Source of the DNA: Streptomyces spongiicola
GTDB taxonomy: Bacteria > Actinomycetota > Actinomycetes > Streptomycetales > Streptomycetaceae
Reading direction: 5' to 3'
Length of the DNA: 64,000 nt
Assembly: GCF_003122365.1 (NCBI RefSeq)
Contig: NZ_CP029254.1
Span: forward strand, 248,001-312,000
Below, in pieces: positions 28,759 through 38,527 of the stretch; position 1 is the stretch's first letter, and the number at the start of each line of letters is the position of its first letter. The translations under genes and the position numbers were made by a program. A model generated the notes under the pieces. That model saw only the letters and a list, made by a program, of their open reading frames with translations. It searched no databases and was not told the DNA's origin.

Positions 28759-29014
28759 GGCCTTCCCGAAAGGTCGGTGGGCCGCGCGGCCCCTTCGGCC
28801 ACCGGCGGGCCCATCGTAGCCACGCACACGGCCGGCCGGCCGCCCGGGCCGGTCGGGCACGACGTATGGACGCACCGTGAAGTGAGTGGAAAGCTCGAAG
28901 GACAACCGCGGGCTTCGCCGGCGCATCCCCCGGAGCACCTGCCCGGGGCCTCCCACAGCGCGCCCGGGTCCGCGCCCTCACCTCACCGTGCAGATCAGTC
29001 GGGAGGAACCGATC

Positions 29015-31222
29015 ATGGGCGACAAGGCGAATGCGCAATCCGGAGCCGCCGGCAGGGCTACGACGGCCGGCCAGCCGACATCCGTGAGGAATGTGGTGCT
29101 GGTCGGCCACAGCGGATCAGGGAAGACGACCCTGGTGGAGGCCCTGGCGCTGACGGCGGGGGCGGTCAACCGGGCGGGCCGGGTCGAGGACGGCGGGACC
29201 CTCTCGGACTACGACGCGATCGAGCACCGCCAGCAGCGTTCCGTACAGCTGAGCCTCGTCCCGGTCGAGTGGGGCGGGTACAAGATCAACCTGTTGGACA
29301 CCCCCGGGTACGCCGACTTCGTGGGGGAACTCAGGGCCGGTCTGCGAGCCGCGGACGCGGCTCTCTTCGTCGTGTCGGCGGCGCAGGAGGCCGACGCCGT
29401 GCCCGCCTCGACCCGCGCGGTGTGGGAGGAGTGCGCGGCGGTCGGGATGCCCCGGGCGATCGTGGTCACCCATCTGGAGACGGCCCGCACCGGGTTCGAC
29501 GAGCTGATCGAGGTCTGCGGGCAGCTGTTCGGCGGTGACGACCCGGACGCGGTGCTGCCGCTCTATCTGCCGCAGTACGGCCCCGAGGCCGCCGACGGGC
29601 ACGCACCGGTGACGGGGCTGGCCGGGCTGCTGTCGCGGAAGCTGTACGACTACTCCGGCGGCGAGCGCGTCGAGAAGACACCCGGGCCGGATCAGGAGTC
29701 GCTGCTGGCCGGGGCCAGGAACCGCCTGATCGAGGGGATCATCGCCGAGAGCGAGGACGAGTCGCTCATGGAGCGCTACCTGGGCGGCGAGGAGGTCGAT
29801 CTCAAGACCCTGGTCGAAGACCTGGAGAAGGCCGTCGCGCGTGGCGTGTTCCATCCCGTGCTGGCCGCGGCACCGGCCGTGAACGGGGCGAGGCAGGGCC
29901 TGGGCACGGTGGAGCTGCTGGAGCTGATCACCGGGGGTTTCCCGACCCCGCTGGAGCGCGAGGCGCCCGCGGTCACCACTCCCGACGGCCGGCCGAGGCC
30001 CGCCGTCGCCTGCGACCCGGACGGCCCGCTGGTCGCCGAGGTGGTCAGGACCGCCTCCGACCCGTACGTCGGCCGGCTGTCCCTGGTCCGGGTGTTCTCC
30101 GGGACGCTCCGCCCCGACGAGACCGTGCATGTCTCGGGGCACGGACTGGCCGACCGCGGGCACGAGGACCACGACGTCGACGAGCGCATCGGCGCGCTCT
30201 CCTCGCCGTTCGGCAAGCAGCAGCGCACCGTCGGCAGCTGCATCGCGGGCGATCTCGCCTGCGTGGCCAAACTCGGGCGGGCCGAGACCGGCGACACGAT
30301 CAGCTCGACGGCGGATCCGCTGCTCATGGAGCCGTGGGCGATGCCCGACCCGCTGCTGCCGCTGGCCATCCGGGCGCACGGCAAGGCCGACGAGGACCGG
30401 CTGTCCCAGGGGCTGGCCCGGCTGGTCGCGGAGGATCCGACGATGCGGCTGGAGCAGAACCAGGACACCCGGCAGGTGGTGCTGTGGTGCCTGGGCGAGG
30501 CCCACGCCGACGTGGCGCTGGAGCGGCTGCGCAGCAGGTACGGGGTCCAGGTGGACGTGGTGCCGCACAGGGTGCCGCTGCGGGAGACGTTCGGCGGGCC
30601 GTCGGGCGGGCGGGGCCGCCATGTGAAGCAGTCCGGCGGGCACGGCCAGTACGCGATCTGCGAGATAGCGGTGGAGCCGCTGCCGCCGGGCTCGGGGATC
30701 GAGTTCGTCGACAAGGTGGTGGGCGGCGCCGTACCCCGCCAGTTCATCCCTTCGGTGGAGAAGGGCGTACGGGCTCAGGCGGCGAGGGGTGTCGCCGCCG
30801 GCCACCCGCTCGTCGACGTGCGCGTGACGCTGCTTGACGGCAAGGCGCACTCGGTGGACTCGTCCGACGCGGCGTTCCAGACGGCCGGTGCGCTGGCGCT
30901 GCGCGAGGCGGCGGCGCAGGCCCGGATCGACCTGCTGGAGCCGGTGGCCGAAGTGCAGGTGATGGTGCCGGACGACTACGTCGGCGCCGTCATGAGCGAC
31001 CTTTCGGGGCGTCGGGGCCGCGTGGTCGGCACCGAGCAGGCGGGCAGCGGCAGGACGGTGGTGCGCGCCGAGGTGCCGGAGATCGAGATCGGGCGGTACG
31101 CGGTGGACCTGCGGTCCATCTCGCACGGGACCGGCCGCTTCGACCGGGCGTACGCGCGGCACGAGGCGATGCCGCCCCAGATCGCGGCCAAGGTCAGGGA
31201 GGATGCCGCGGACGCCGCGTAG
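29015..31222 (+). CDS. Elongation factor G-like protein (EF-G2/FusA2 family)
   Basis: 735 residues. EF-G-like GTPase, with full domain set I-V: G1 loop GHSGSGKTTL (residues 31-40; EF-G has GHIDAGKT), G3 DTPGYADFVGE, and C-terminal domains IV-V (SGGHGQYAICEIAVEP, VMVPDDYVGAVMSDLSGRRG). The G4 motif NKxD of true EF-G is replaced by THLE (AIVVTHLETARTG), as in actinobacterial EF-G2 proteins, which bind nucleotide but are not standard translocases. Start ATG 29015 follows GGGAGGA by 7 nt. It is on the plus strand, splitting the pgsA group from the HIT gene. Confidence 0.93.
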   Translation: MGDKANAQSGAAGRATTAGQPTSVRNVVLVGHSGSGKTTLVEALALTAGAVNRAGRVEDGGTLSDYDAIEHRQQRSVQLSLVPVEWGGYKINLLDTPGYADFVGELRAGLRAADAALFVVSAAQEADAVPASTRAVWEECAAVGMPRAIVVTHLETARTGFDELIEVCGQLFGGDDPDAVLPLYLPQYGPEAADGHAPVTGLAGLLSRKLYDYSGGERVEKTPGPDQESLLAGARNRLIEGIIAESEDESLMERYLGGEEVDLKTLVEDLEKAVARGVFHPVLAAAPAVNGARQGLGTVELLELITGGFPTPLEREAPAVTTPDGRPRPAVACDPDGPLVAEVVRTASDPYVGRLSLVRVFSGTLRPDETVHVSGHGLADRGHEDHDVDERIGALSSPFGKQQRTVGSCIAGDLACVAKLGRAETGDTISSTADPLLMEPWAMPDPLLPLAIRAHGKADEDRLSQGLARLVAEDPTMRLEQNQDTRQVVLWCLGEAHADVALERLRSRYGVQVDVVPHRVPLRETFGGPSGGRGRHVKQSGGHGQYAICEIAVEPLPPGSGIEFVDKVVGGAVPRQFIPSVEKGVRAQAARGVAAGHPLVDVRVTLLDGKAHSVDSSDAAFQTAGALALREAAAQARIDLLEPVAEVQVMVPDDYVGAVMSDLSGRRGRVVGTEQAGSGRTVVRAEVPEIEIGRYAVDLRSISHGTGRFDRAYARHEAMPPQIAAKVREDAADAA

Positions 31223-31788
31223 CCCCCGGCGGGAACCGCCCCGCAGGGCCCGGCGGGAGGCGGACCGCGGCCGCCCCGCGGGACCCGGCGGTACGGAAGA
31301 AGCCGGTGCGCGCCGCGGACCGGTCCTGACCCGGTCGCGACTCCGGTCCGGGACCGGTCCGGGACCGGTCCTGACCCGGTCGCGGTCGCGGGCGGGTCCT
31401 TCTCGCAGGCCGGGCCGGTTCGCGAACACGCCCTTCTCGCAGGCCGGGCCGGTTCGCGAACACGCCCTTCTCGCAGGCCGAGCCCGGTCGGCCCGGGACC
31501 GGCCGGTCCCGGGCCGACCGGGCCGCCCGGGACCGGCCGCGAGCCGGTCCTCCGTCGCCGCTCGCCCGGCCCGCGGAAGCGCGGCGGGACCGCGGGGCCG
31601 GACCGGAGCGGGGAGACGCCGCCCCCGAACTCGCCTTCGGCGGACTCCCCTTGCGCGATCGGCCGCAGCCCCGGCGACCGGAAGGCGGGGCTGACGCGCG
31701 GGCCACGGCCCCGCTACGCTGTTTCGCGCGGCTCGGAAGGTGCGCGGGGCGCGGTAGTCGGTAGGGCCGCGGTGCGGACGGTGCGGCG
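31223..31788. repeat. 566-bp spacer with tandem repeats and a 34-bp perfect palindrome
   Basis: No gene supported. A 34-bp unit beginning CTTCTCGCAGGCCGGGCCGG starts at 31399, 31433 and (partial) 31467. The string ACCGGTCCTGACCCGGTCGCG occurs twice at about 31320-31385. At 31486-31519 there is a perfect 34-bp palindrome (arms GGTCGGCCCGGGACC around GGCC) that could terminate the EF-G2 transcript. Confidence 0.6.
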
Positions 31789-33453
31789 ATGGGGGCGGTA
31801 GTGGACCAGGCATTCGATTTCTCGCCCGGGGCCCAGATCCCGGTGCAGGGAGCGGCCGGCGAGACTGCGGCGACGCACGCCCTCGCCTCGGCCGCCTACC
31901 GCGACAGTCCGCTGGAGGAGATACTCAAGGCCGACAACGAATGGCACAAGTCCACGGTGAAGAAGGGCAGGTTCTCGCTCTTCGAGCCGAATCTCGGCGA
32001 GGCCTTCTCCCGGGCGGTCCAGGTGCGGATGCTCGGCGGCGCCCGCAAGCCGCTGATCCAGTCGTTCGGCGCCGAACCGCAGGCCGTGGTCGAGCACGCG
32101 CTCGCGGCGAGCCGGATCCGCAAGCAGCGGGACGCCCGGCTGACCGCGGTCATGGCGGTGTTCGGGCTGCTGTTCCTGCCCGGCGCGCTGCTGTGGATCG
32201 GCGTGTTCCAGCTGCGCCGTACCCTCGCGGGCTCCAAGGACAGGAAGGCCGGCATCACCGGATCGGCACTGCTGGCCGCCGTGGGCGTCCTCGCGGTGGC
32301 GTTCCTGGTCGCGCTGCCGTTCGGTGGTTTCTGGTCGTACTACCTGCGGGCCATGCTCGTCGCCCCGGTGATCGGCTGGTTGGTCGGCAAGCAGATCTGC
32401 GAGGCCACGGCCAAGGACCTGCGGGCCCGCTGGGACGGCCTCCTCTCCGGCGGGGGCGTCGGGGCGAAGATCCCGGAGGCCGTGCCGGGCAACCCCGACG
32501 AGACGGCGGCGGAGGAACTGCGGCAGGGCCTGGAGAAGCTCACCGCCGAGCAGCAGTCCAACACGGTCTTCTACGCGGGCCCCAAGGGCATACTCGGCAT
32601 GGGCACCCGCTGGGGGACCTGGCAGCTCGCCGAGGAACTGGTGGCGAAGGAGCCCGGCAAGGAGTTCCACCGGTTCCGCAGCTGGGACGTCATCAAGGTC
32701 ATCCACGACCGGCTGACGCTGCTCCAGCGCGGCCCGCTGAACTCGGGCGGTTTCCCGAAGCCGTCGGTGAAGCACTGGATCGTGGTCCCGGTCGGGGAGG
32801 GCGCGGCCGAGGTGGCCCGTCCGGAGGGCCAGGACGTGGAGACCTTCCAGGTGAAGCGCCACGAGATACAGCGAATCTGCGACCACCAGCAGTTCGGGAG
32901 CGGGAACCGGCACTATCTGGGCGTCCAGTTCACGCTCTGGGACGGCCAGCTGGTGATCACCATGATGATCACGGTGACGGTGCTGTTCGAGACCCTGCGC
33001 ATCGAGGTGACGGGACACGCTCTCGGGCCGGTGCACTCCCTCTTCACCGCCAAGCCCGCGGCCAAGACCGTCGAGGTCGCCAAGACCGTGCGGTTCTGGG
33101 AGACCGTGGAGCGTCGGCTGCCGCTGGTGGAAACCGCCGAGGTGGTGCGGCAGATGGTCCGGGCACCGTTCACCTGGTATCCGCCGATTCTGGACTTCCT
33201 GGGCGGCAAGCTGGTCCTGCCCGAGCCGTTCGGGCTGCGGCACGCCTGGGCCGAGCAGCCCTGGCGGCACCGCTTCATGGCGGACGACGCGATACGGGCG
33301 GCGACGCCGGTACTGCGGGTGGCGCACTCCGCCGCGATGCGGGTGCTCGAGGAGCACGGCGTGGACACGACGCGCTTCGGCACCCGCTCGACGCTCCTCG
33401 GCGGTGGGGTGCAGGAAGCGATGCCCGGCAAGGCGGACCTGTACGACGCGTGA
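31789..33453 (+). CDS. Uncharacterised protein with two to three central membrane helices
   Basis: 554 residues; I do not recognise a domain. Seen: a soluble N-terminus of about 120 residues (AYRDSPLEEILKADNEWHKS), hydrophobic segments at about 120-145 (LTAVMAVFGLLFLPGALLWIG), 163-185 and 187-205, then a long soluble part with WDVIKVIHDRLTLLQRGPLN, KRHEIQRICDHQQFGSGNRH and an aromatic-rich segment (TWYPPILDFLGGKLVLPEPF). A further hydrophobic stretch lies near 380-400. Start ATG 31789 or GTG 31801 (VDQAFDFSPG); neither is decisive. No cysteine clusters, nucleotide motif or protease motif. Monocistronic on the plus strand. Confidence 0.8.
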   Translation: MGAVVDQAFDFSPGAQIPVQGAAGETAATHALASAAYRDSPLEEILKADNEWHKSTVKKGRFSLFEPNLGEAFSRAVQVRMLGGARKPLIQSFGAEPQAVVEHALAASRIRKQRDARLTAVMAVFGLLFLPGALLWIGVFQLRRTLAGSKDRKAGITGSALLAAVGVLAVAFLVALPFGGFWSYYLRAMLVAPVIGWLVGKQICEATAKDLRARWDGLLSGGGVGAKIPEAVPGNPDETAAEELRQGLEKLTAEQQSNTVFYAGPKGILGMGTRWGTWQLAEELVAKEPGKEFHRFRSWDVIKVIHDRLTLLQRGPLNSGGFPKPSVKHWIVVPVGEGAAEVARPEGQDVETFQVKRHEIQRICDHQQFGSGNRHYLGVQFTLWDGQLVITMMITVTVLFETLRIEVTGHALGPVHSLFTAKPAAKTVEVAKTVRFWETVERRLPLVETAEVVRQMVRAPFTWYPPILDFLGGKLVLPEPFGLRHAWAEQPWRHRFMADDAIRAATPVLRVAHSAAMRVLEEHGVDTTRFGTRSTLLGGGVQEAMPGKADLYDA

Positions 33454-33532
33454 CGCGGCGGCCCCGCCGCGTCCCGCGTATGCGCCTCACGTGGGCGCCT
33501 CACGTATGCGCCCCCGGGGCGGCAGTGGAGTG

Positions 33533-34081
33533 CTACGCCGGCGGCCAGGTCTCGGCGAGCATCTTCCGGGTGTCCGCGAGGAGTTGCGGCAGCACCTTCG
33601 TGTGTCCGATGACCGGCATGAAGTTGGTGTCGCCGCCCCAGCGCGGTACCACGTGCTGGTGCAGATGGGCGGCGATACCGGCGCCGGCAACCGTCCCCTG
33701 GTTCATCCCGATGTTGAAGCCGTGCGCCCCGGAGGCCGTCCGCAGACAGGTCATCGCCCGCTTGGTGAACTCGCCGAGTTCGGCGGTCTCGGCCGGGTCG
33801 AGGTCGGTGTAGTCGGCCACATGCCGGTACGGCACCACCATCAGGTGGCCGCCGTTGTACGGGTACAGGTTGAGCACCGCGTACACGCTCTCACCACGCG
33901 CGATGACGAGTCCGTCCTCGTCGGACCTGGCGGGGATGGAGCAGAACGGGCAGCCGTCGCCGGCCCCGGGGCCGGTGGGCTTGTTCTCGCCCTGGATGTA
34001 CGCCATCCGGTGCGGCGTCCACAGCCGCTGGAAGGCGTCCTGGATGCCGACCCCGATCTGCTGCTCCGGCTCACTCGTCAT
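33533..34081 (-). CDS. HIT domain protein (Ap4A phosphorylase/hydrolase-like)
   Basis: 182 residues. HIT-superfamily nucleotide hydrolase or phosphorylase. Seen: the histidine triad HLHQHVVPRW near residue 140, substrate region NLYPYNGGHLMVVPYRH, and CPFC near residue 45, the zinc-binding half-site found in the M. tuberculosis orthologue class (Rv2613c, an Ap4A phosphorylase). Start ATG 34081 (MTSEPEQQIG) lacks a Shine-Dalgarno but has TATGCT 7 nt upstream, so it is probably leaderless. In mycobacteria this gene sits between thrS and pgsA; here it is detached from pgsA by two plus-strand genes. Confidence 0.93.
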   Translation of the reverse strand: MTSEPEQQIGVGIQDAFQRLWTPHRMAYIQGENKPTGPGAGDGCPFCSIPARSDEDGLVIARGESVYAVLNLYPYNGGHLMVVPYRHVADYTDLDPAETAELGEFTKRAMTCLRTASGAHGFNIGMNQGTVAGAGIAAHLHQHVVPRWGGDTNFMPVIGHTKVLPQLLADTRKMLAETWPPA

Positions 34082-34088
34082 GTGGTGC

Positions 34089-34094
34089 AGCATA
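34089..34094 (-). promoter_or_regulatory. -10 element of a probable leaderless promoter for the HIT gene
   Basis: TATGCT on the minus strand, 7 nt before ATG 34081. No ribosome-binding site is present. Confidence 0.45.
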
Positions 34095-34159
34095 TGACTT
34101 CGCCCGTACGGAGCGTGTCGCCGGGGCGGACGCGGGCGGCTCCCCGCGATGCTGGCCGG

Positions 34160-34852
34160 ATGGACGTCGACGAGGCAGACACCCCGCTCGACCGCTGGGA
34201 GCAGCGGACCGAGCTGCCGCTCTTCTACGCCTCGCTGGTCTTCCTGGCCGCGTACTCGGTGCGGATCCTGGCCCACGACGTGGACGTGGTCTGGCGGGAG
34301 GTCGCCCTCGCGACGATGCTGCTGATGTGGTTCGTCTTCGGGGCCGACTTCGTGGCGCGTGTGCGGCTCAGCGGTCAGCGGCTCCCCCGCTTCCTGCGGA
34401 CGCGCTGGCTGGACGCCGTGGTGCTGCTGCTGCCGCTGCTGCGCCCGCTGCGGCTCGTCAGGCTGTACACCACGCTCCAGCGCCGGCGGGACCAGCCGGT
34501 GCTCAGCCTGTACGTGCGGGTGATCGTCTACGCCGGTCTGAGTGCCGTGCTGCTGGGCTGGGCCGGAGCGCTCGCGGTCTACCACCAGGAGCGGACCGCG
34601 CCCGGGGCGACGATCCTGACCTTCGGCGACGCCGTGTGGTGGGTGTGCGAGACGCTGACCACCGTGGGTTACGGCGACGTCACGCCGGTGACCGCCTGGG
34701 GGCGGACCGTCGCGGTCGGGCTGATGGTCTGCGGTCTGGCGCTGCTCGGCGCGGTGACCGGATCGTTCTCTTCCTGGCTGATCCAGGTCTTCGCCCGGGA
34801 GGACGAGAGGAGGCCCCCGGGGGACGCGCGTCCCCCGGGGGCCTCCTCCTGA
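34160..34852 (+). CDS. Voltage-gated-type potassium channel
   Basis: 230 residues with about five to six hydrophobic segments and a pore loop. Selectivity filter TVGYGD at residues 168-173, preceded by AVWWVCETLTT; an S4-like basic segment LLRPLRLVRLYTTLQRRR lies near 93-110 but carries fewer regular arginines than classic sensors. Start ATG 34160 (MDVDEADTPLDRW) lacks a good ribosome-binding site. The last codons (about residues 217-229) are encoded within a 40-bp perfect palindrome that must also act as terminator. Divergent from the HIT gene with a short shared promoter region. Confidence 0.9.
   Translation: MDVDEADTPLDRWEQRTELPLFYASLVFLAAYSVRILAHDVDVVWREVALATMLLMWFVFGADFVARVRLSGQRLPRFLRTRWLDAVVLLLPLLRPLRLVRLYTTLQRRRDQPVLSLYVRVIVYAGLSAVLLGWAGALAVYHQERTAPGATILTFGDAVWWVCETLTTVGYGDVTPVTAWGRTVAVGLMVCGLALLGAVTGSFSSWLIQVFAREDERRPPGDARPPGASS
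34808..34847. terminator. 40-bp perfect palindrome inside the 3' end of the channel gene
   Basis: Left arm 34808-34827 (AGGAGGCCCCCGGGGGACGC), right arm 34828-34847, no mismatch and no fixed loop. It ends 2 nt before the TGA stop codon (34850-34852). It is a probable terminator for the channel gene and, from the other side, for thrS. Confidence 0.75.
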
Positions 34853-34905
34853 CGGTGCGGGGTTCCGGGCCCGCCTCACCGGCCTGCACCCGCCTCACCG
34901 GCCGA

Positions 34906-34956
34906 CAGGCACCGCCGACCGGCAGGCACCGCCGACCGGCAGGCACCGCCGACCGG
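34906..34956. repeat. 17-bp tandem repeat between the channel gene and thrS
   Basis: The unit CAGGCACCGCCGACCGG occurs at 34906, 34923 and 34940 (last copy with a change at its end). It lies in the 187-bp convergent spacer. Confidence 0.6.
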
Positions 34957-35039
34957 AAGGGCACCGCGCGCCTGAAACCACCCGTCGGCAGGGCGCCACG
35001 CGCCTGAACCCGACCGCCGGGAAGGCACCGCCGGCCGGC

Positions 35040-37016
35040 TCAGATCTGGGTGCGCTCCTCGACGACCTTCACGATCTTGGCGATGGCCTCGTCGACCGGG
35101 ATGCCGTTCTCCTGCGAGCCGTCGCGGTAGCGGAACGACACCGCGCCGTGCTCCATGTCCTCGTCGCCCGCGATGACCATGAAGGGCACCTTCTGCTTCT
35201 GGGCGTTGCGGATCTTCTTCTGCATCCGGTCCGAGGAGGCGTCCACCTCGACGCGGAGTCCGCGCCGCCTCGCCTTGGCCGCGAACTCCCGGAGATACGG
35301 CACATGGGCGTCGCCGATCGGGATGCCGAGGGCCTGGACGGGGGCGAGCCAGGCCGGGAAGGCACCGGCGTAGTGCTCGAGCAGCACCGCGAAGAACCGC
35401 TCGATGGACCCGAACAGCGCCCGGTGGATCATGACGGGGCGCTGCTTGGCGCCGTCCGGTCCGGTGTACTGAAGGTCGAATCGCTCCGGCAGGTTGAAGT
35501 CGAGCTGGACCGTCGACATCTGCCAGGTGCGGCCGATCGCGTCCTTCGCCTGGACGGAGATCTTCGGGCCGTAGAAGGCCGCACCGCCCGGGTCGGGGGT
35601 GAGCGGCAGGCCCTGCTTCTCGGCCACCTGCCGCAGGACCTCGGTGGCCTCCTCCCATGCCTCGTCGGAGCCGACGAACTTCTCCGGGTCCTTGGTGGAC
35701 AGCTCCAGGTAGAAGTCGGTCAGACCGTAGTCGCGGAGCAGGTCCAGGACGAAGGTGAGGGTGGTGTCCAGCTCCTCCGCCATCTGCTCGCGGGTGCAGT
35801 AGATGTGCGCGTCGTCCTGGGTGAAGCCGCGGGCCCGGGTCAGACCGTGCACGACGCCCGACTTCTCGTACCGGTACACGGTGCCGAACTCGAAGAGGCG
35901 CAGCGGCAGTTCGCGGTAAGAGCGGCCGCGCGCGTCGAAGATCAGGTTGTGCATCGGGCAGTTCATGGGCTTGAGGTAGTAGTCCACGCCCTCGTCGAGC
36001 TGCATGGGCGGGTACATGCCCTCGGCGTACCAGTCCAGGTGGCCCGACTTCTCGAACAGCTTGCCCTTGGTCGCGTGCGGCGAGTAGACGAACTCGTAGC
36101 CGTGCTCCTCGTGGCGCTTTCGCGAGTAGTCCTCCATGACCCGGCGGATCACCCCGCCCTTGGGGTGGAAGACGGCGAGCCCGGAGCCGACCTCGTCGGG
36201 GAAGGAGAAGAGGTCCAGCTCGTTGCCGAGCTTGCGGTGGTCGCGCTTCTCGGCCTCGGCCAGGAAGTCCAGATGCGCCTTCAGCTCCTCCTTGGACGGC
36301 CAGGCGGTGCCGTAGATGCGCTGCAGCATCGGGTTCTTCTCGCTGCCGCGCCAGTAGGCCGCCGCGTTGCGCATCAGCTTGAACGCCGGGATGGCGCGGG
36401 TGGTGGGCAGGTGGGGGCCGCGGCAGAGGTCCTTCCAGCACGGCTCGCCGGTCCTGGCGTCCAGGTTGTCGTAGATGGTCAGCTCGCCGCCGCCCACCTC
36501 GACGTCCGCCCCGTCGTCGTGCGAGGCGGCGCCCTTGATGCCGATCAGCTCCAGCTTGTACGGCTCGTCCGCCAGCTCCGCACGCGCGGCCTCGTCGGTG
36601 ACGACGCGGCGCGAGAAGCGCTGCCCGCGCTTCTGGATCTCCTGCATCTTCTTCTCGACGGCCTTGAGATCCTCCGGGGTGAAGGGCTTCGCCACGTCGA
36701 AGTCGTAGTAGAAGCCGTCCCGGACCGGCGGGCCGATGCCGAGCCTGGCCTCCGGGAAGAGTTCCTGCACCGCCTGCGCCATGACGTGCGCGGTGGAGTG
36801 GCGCAGGATGTTCAGCCCGTCCTCCGAGGAGATCGCGACGGGCTCCACGGTCTCGCCGTCGCCCACCTCGTACGCCAGGTCCTTCAGCTCCCCGCCGACC
36901 CGCGCGGCGATCACGGTGCGCTCGCCGCCGAAGAGATCGGCCGCCGTGGTGCCCGTCGTCACCACGCGCTCTTCCCGCTCGGAATCGCGTTGGATGATCA
37001 CACGGACGTCTGACAC
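35040..37016 (-). CDS. thrS: Threonine--tRNA ligase
   Basis: 658 residues; class II synthetase. Seen in order: TGS domain (residues 1-60), editing domain with [19 protein letters not shown], catalytic core with [60 protein letters not shown] and [20 protein letters not shown], and a C-terminal anticodon domain. Start GTG 37016 ([15 protein letters not shown]) has GGAG 7 nt upstream. No T-box is visible in the 240-nt upstream region. Classic neighbour of the HIT-pgsA-patA-pimA genes. Confidence 0.97.
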   Translation of the reverse strand: MSDVRVIIQRDSEREERVVTTGTTAADLFGGERTVIAARVGGELKDLAYEVGDGETVEPVAISSEDGLNILRHSTAHVMAQAVQELFPEARLGIGPPVRDGFYYDFDVAKPFTPEDLKAVEKKMQEIQKRGQRFSRRVVTDEAARAELADEPYKLELIGIKGAASHDDGADVEVGGGELTIYDNLDARTGEPCWKDLCRGPHLPTTRAIPAFKLMRNAAAYWRGSEKNPMLQRIYGTAWPSKEELKAHLDFLAEAEKRDHRKLGNELDLFSFPDEVGSGLAVFHPKGGVIRRVMEDYSRKRHEEHGYEFVYSPHATKGKLFEKSGHLDWYAEGMYPPMQLDEGVDYYLKPMNCPMHNLIFDARGRSYRELPLRLFEFGTVYRYEKSGVVHGLTRARGFTQDDAHIYCTREQMAEELDTTLTFVLDLLRDYGLTDFYLELSTKDPEKFVGSDEAWEEATEVLRQVAEKQGLPLTPDPGGAAFYGPKISVQAKDAIGRTWQMSTVQLDFNLPERFDLQYTGPDGAKQRPVMIHRALFGSIERFFAVLLEHYAGAFPAWLAPVQALGIPIGDAHVPYLREFAAKARRRGLRVEVDASSDRMQKKIRNAQKQKVPFMVIAGDEDMEHGAVSFRYRDGSQENGIPVDEAIAKIVKVVEERTQI

Positions 37017-37258
37017 CGGTCTCTCCTGTCTGAAGGGCAGCACGCGCAGGGGTGTCGCGCGTGCACTCGTCATGCTACCGAGCGGTGGATCGCGCCCGCT
37101 AAACGCGCTGCGCGTGTGGAGCGCACCCGCGGCGGGAGTGCCGTGCGGCGGGCGCGGCCCGGCGCGGACCGCGGACTTCGTCCACGCGCCGCGGCGGCCC
37201 GGGGCCGCCGTCCCGGGAGGAGGCGCGGCGCCTCTCCGGAGCAGGGCCCCGGCCGCGC

Positions 37259-38527
37259 TCAGTCCTCCCCTCCGCATGCCTCCTCGAAGAAGCCGAGGTT
37301 CTCGTGCAGCGCCTTCATCAGCCTGTCCCGCTCCGCCTCGTCCACCCGCACCGGCGCCACCCCGCTCGCCTCGGTGAGCCGCCGGAAGCCGCCGCGGCTC
37401 TCGAGGCGGCCGACGACCCGGATGGGGAGCCCCACGAGGTGGGCGTGGCCCGCGGTCCGGTAGGCGTCCTCGTCCAGGACCGCGCGTACGTAGGGGACGT
37501 CCGCTCCGCCGAGGACGTGCAGCCGCACGGTGCCCTCGCCGCGCGTGCCGGAGCGCCGCATCCGCACCACCGTGCCGGTGACGCGGACCGGCACGGACGG
37601 CTCCTCACGCAGATACCGGGCACCGGCGGCGCGGAGGGCGGGCAGGTCGCCGGGGGAGAACTCCACCGGTTCGGGCCGGGCGGCGCAGCCCTCCGGCACC
37701 CCCGCCGAGGGCGACCACGCCACCGCGATCCGCGCGCCCTCGGCACCCCGCACCAGCGTCACGAGGGCCTCGGTCAGCTCGCGGCTGACCCCCGCCGCGA
37801 CCGCCGCGCCGAAGGCGTCCAACCCACCCGTGGCGCGCTGGTGGTCGACGGCCTCGCGGGCCGCGTGCAGGGCGTGGTGCAGCCGGACGGCGACGGACCG
37901 GCCGGTGTCCACGGGCAGGAACGCGGTGAGACCGCGCCCGCCCGGCGCCGGGCCGACCAGGACTCCCCGAAGGACCGCCCGCGCCTGCCGCCGGTGCCGC
38001 GCTCCGTGGTAGCCGGCGCGTCCGCGCACGGCGAGCGCGCCCGCGAGCAGGAACTGCCGGGCGGCGGACCGCAACTGCTCCTGCACGGTCCAGGAGGCCG
38101 CGCCCGACGGGCCCTGGGGGACGTCGCGCCACCAGCGGACCTCGTCACTCGGCACGGCGAGCCCGACCAGCACCTCGCGGGCCGCGGGCGCGGCCGATCC
38201 CGCCAGGGCGGCCAGGGCCTCACCCAGCAGGTCCTCGCAGTCGGGGAACTCCCTGCTCTCGGGCACCAGCAGGCTCGTCCCGCCGGTGCCGGGCCCCGGC
38301 GGGGTCCAGCGGGCGTACCGGCCGGCCGCTCCGCCCCTTCTGCGCCACCCGTGCCGGTGCAGCAGCGCACCCAGCACCAGGGGGTCGACCAGGGCCGGGT
38401 CGGGGAGTTGGCTGCCGTACCAGGGGGCGGGCACGCGGTCGGGAAACGGCAGGGGCTCCGGACGGGCGTGCGGCACCGAGGGGGAGCCGGCCGCGCGGGG
38501 TGCGCCTTCGTCGATCGGGCGGTGCAT
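37259..38527 (-). CDS. Uncharacterised protein with possible C-terminal OB-fold
   Basis: 422 residues; no firm family recognition. The N-terminal two thirds are Arg/Ala-rich with no membrane span ([40 protein letters not shown]). The C-terminal approximately 110 residues have an OB-like strand pattern: [30 protein letters not shown], then [19 protein letters not shown]. Start ATG 38527 follows GGGAGGGAG and overlaps the DUF4365 stop as TGATG, so the two genes are co-translated. If the OB reading is right it could bind nucleic acid beside the nuclease-like DUF4365 protein; this is inference. Confidence 0.75.
   Translation of the reverse strand: MHRPIDEGAPRAAGSPSVPHARPEPLPFPDRVPAPWYGSQLPDPALVDPLVLGALLHRHGWRRRGGAAGRYARWTPPGPGTGGTSLLVPESREFPDCEDLLGEALAALAGSAAPAAREVLVGLAVPSDEVRWWRDVPQGPSGAASWTVQEQLRSAARQFLLAGALAVRGRAGYHGARHRRQARAVLRGVLVGPAPGGRGLTAFLPVDTGRSVAVRLHHALHAAREAVDHQRATGGLDAFGAAVAAGVSRELTEALVTLVRGAEGARIAVAWSPSAGVPEGCAARPEPVEFSPGDLPALRAAGARYLREEPSVPVRVTGTVVRMRRSGTRGEGTVRLHVLGGADVPYVRAVLDEDAYRTAGHAHLVGLPIRVVGRLESRGGFRRLTEASGVAPVRVDEAERDRLMKALHENLGFFEEACGGED

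Noticed and set aside
37017..37258. T-box leader upstream of thrS
   Set aside because: No T-box sequence or specifier-loop hairpin visible in the 240-bp upstream region.
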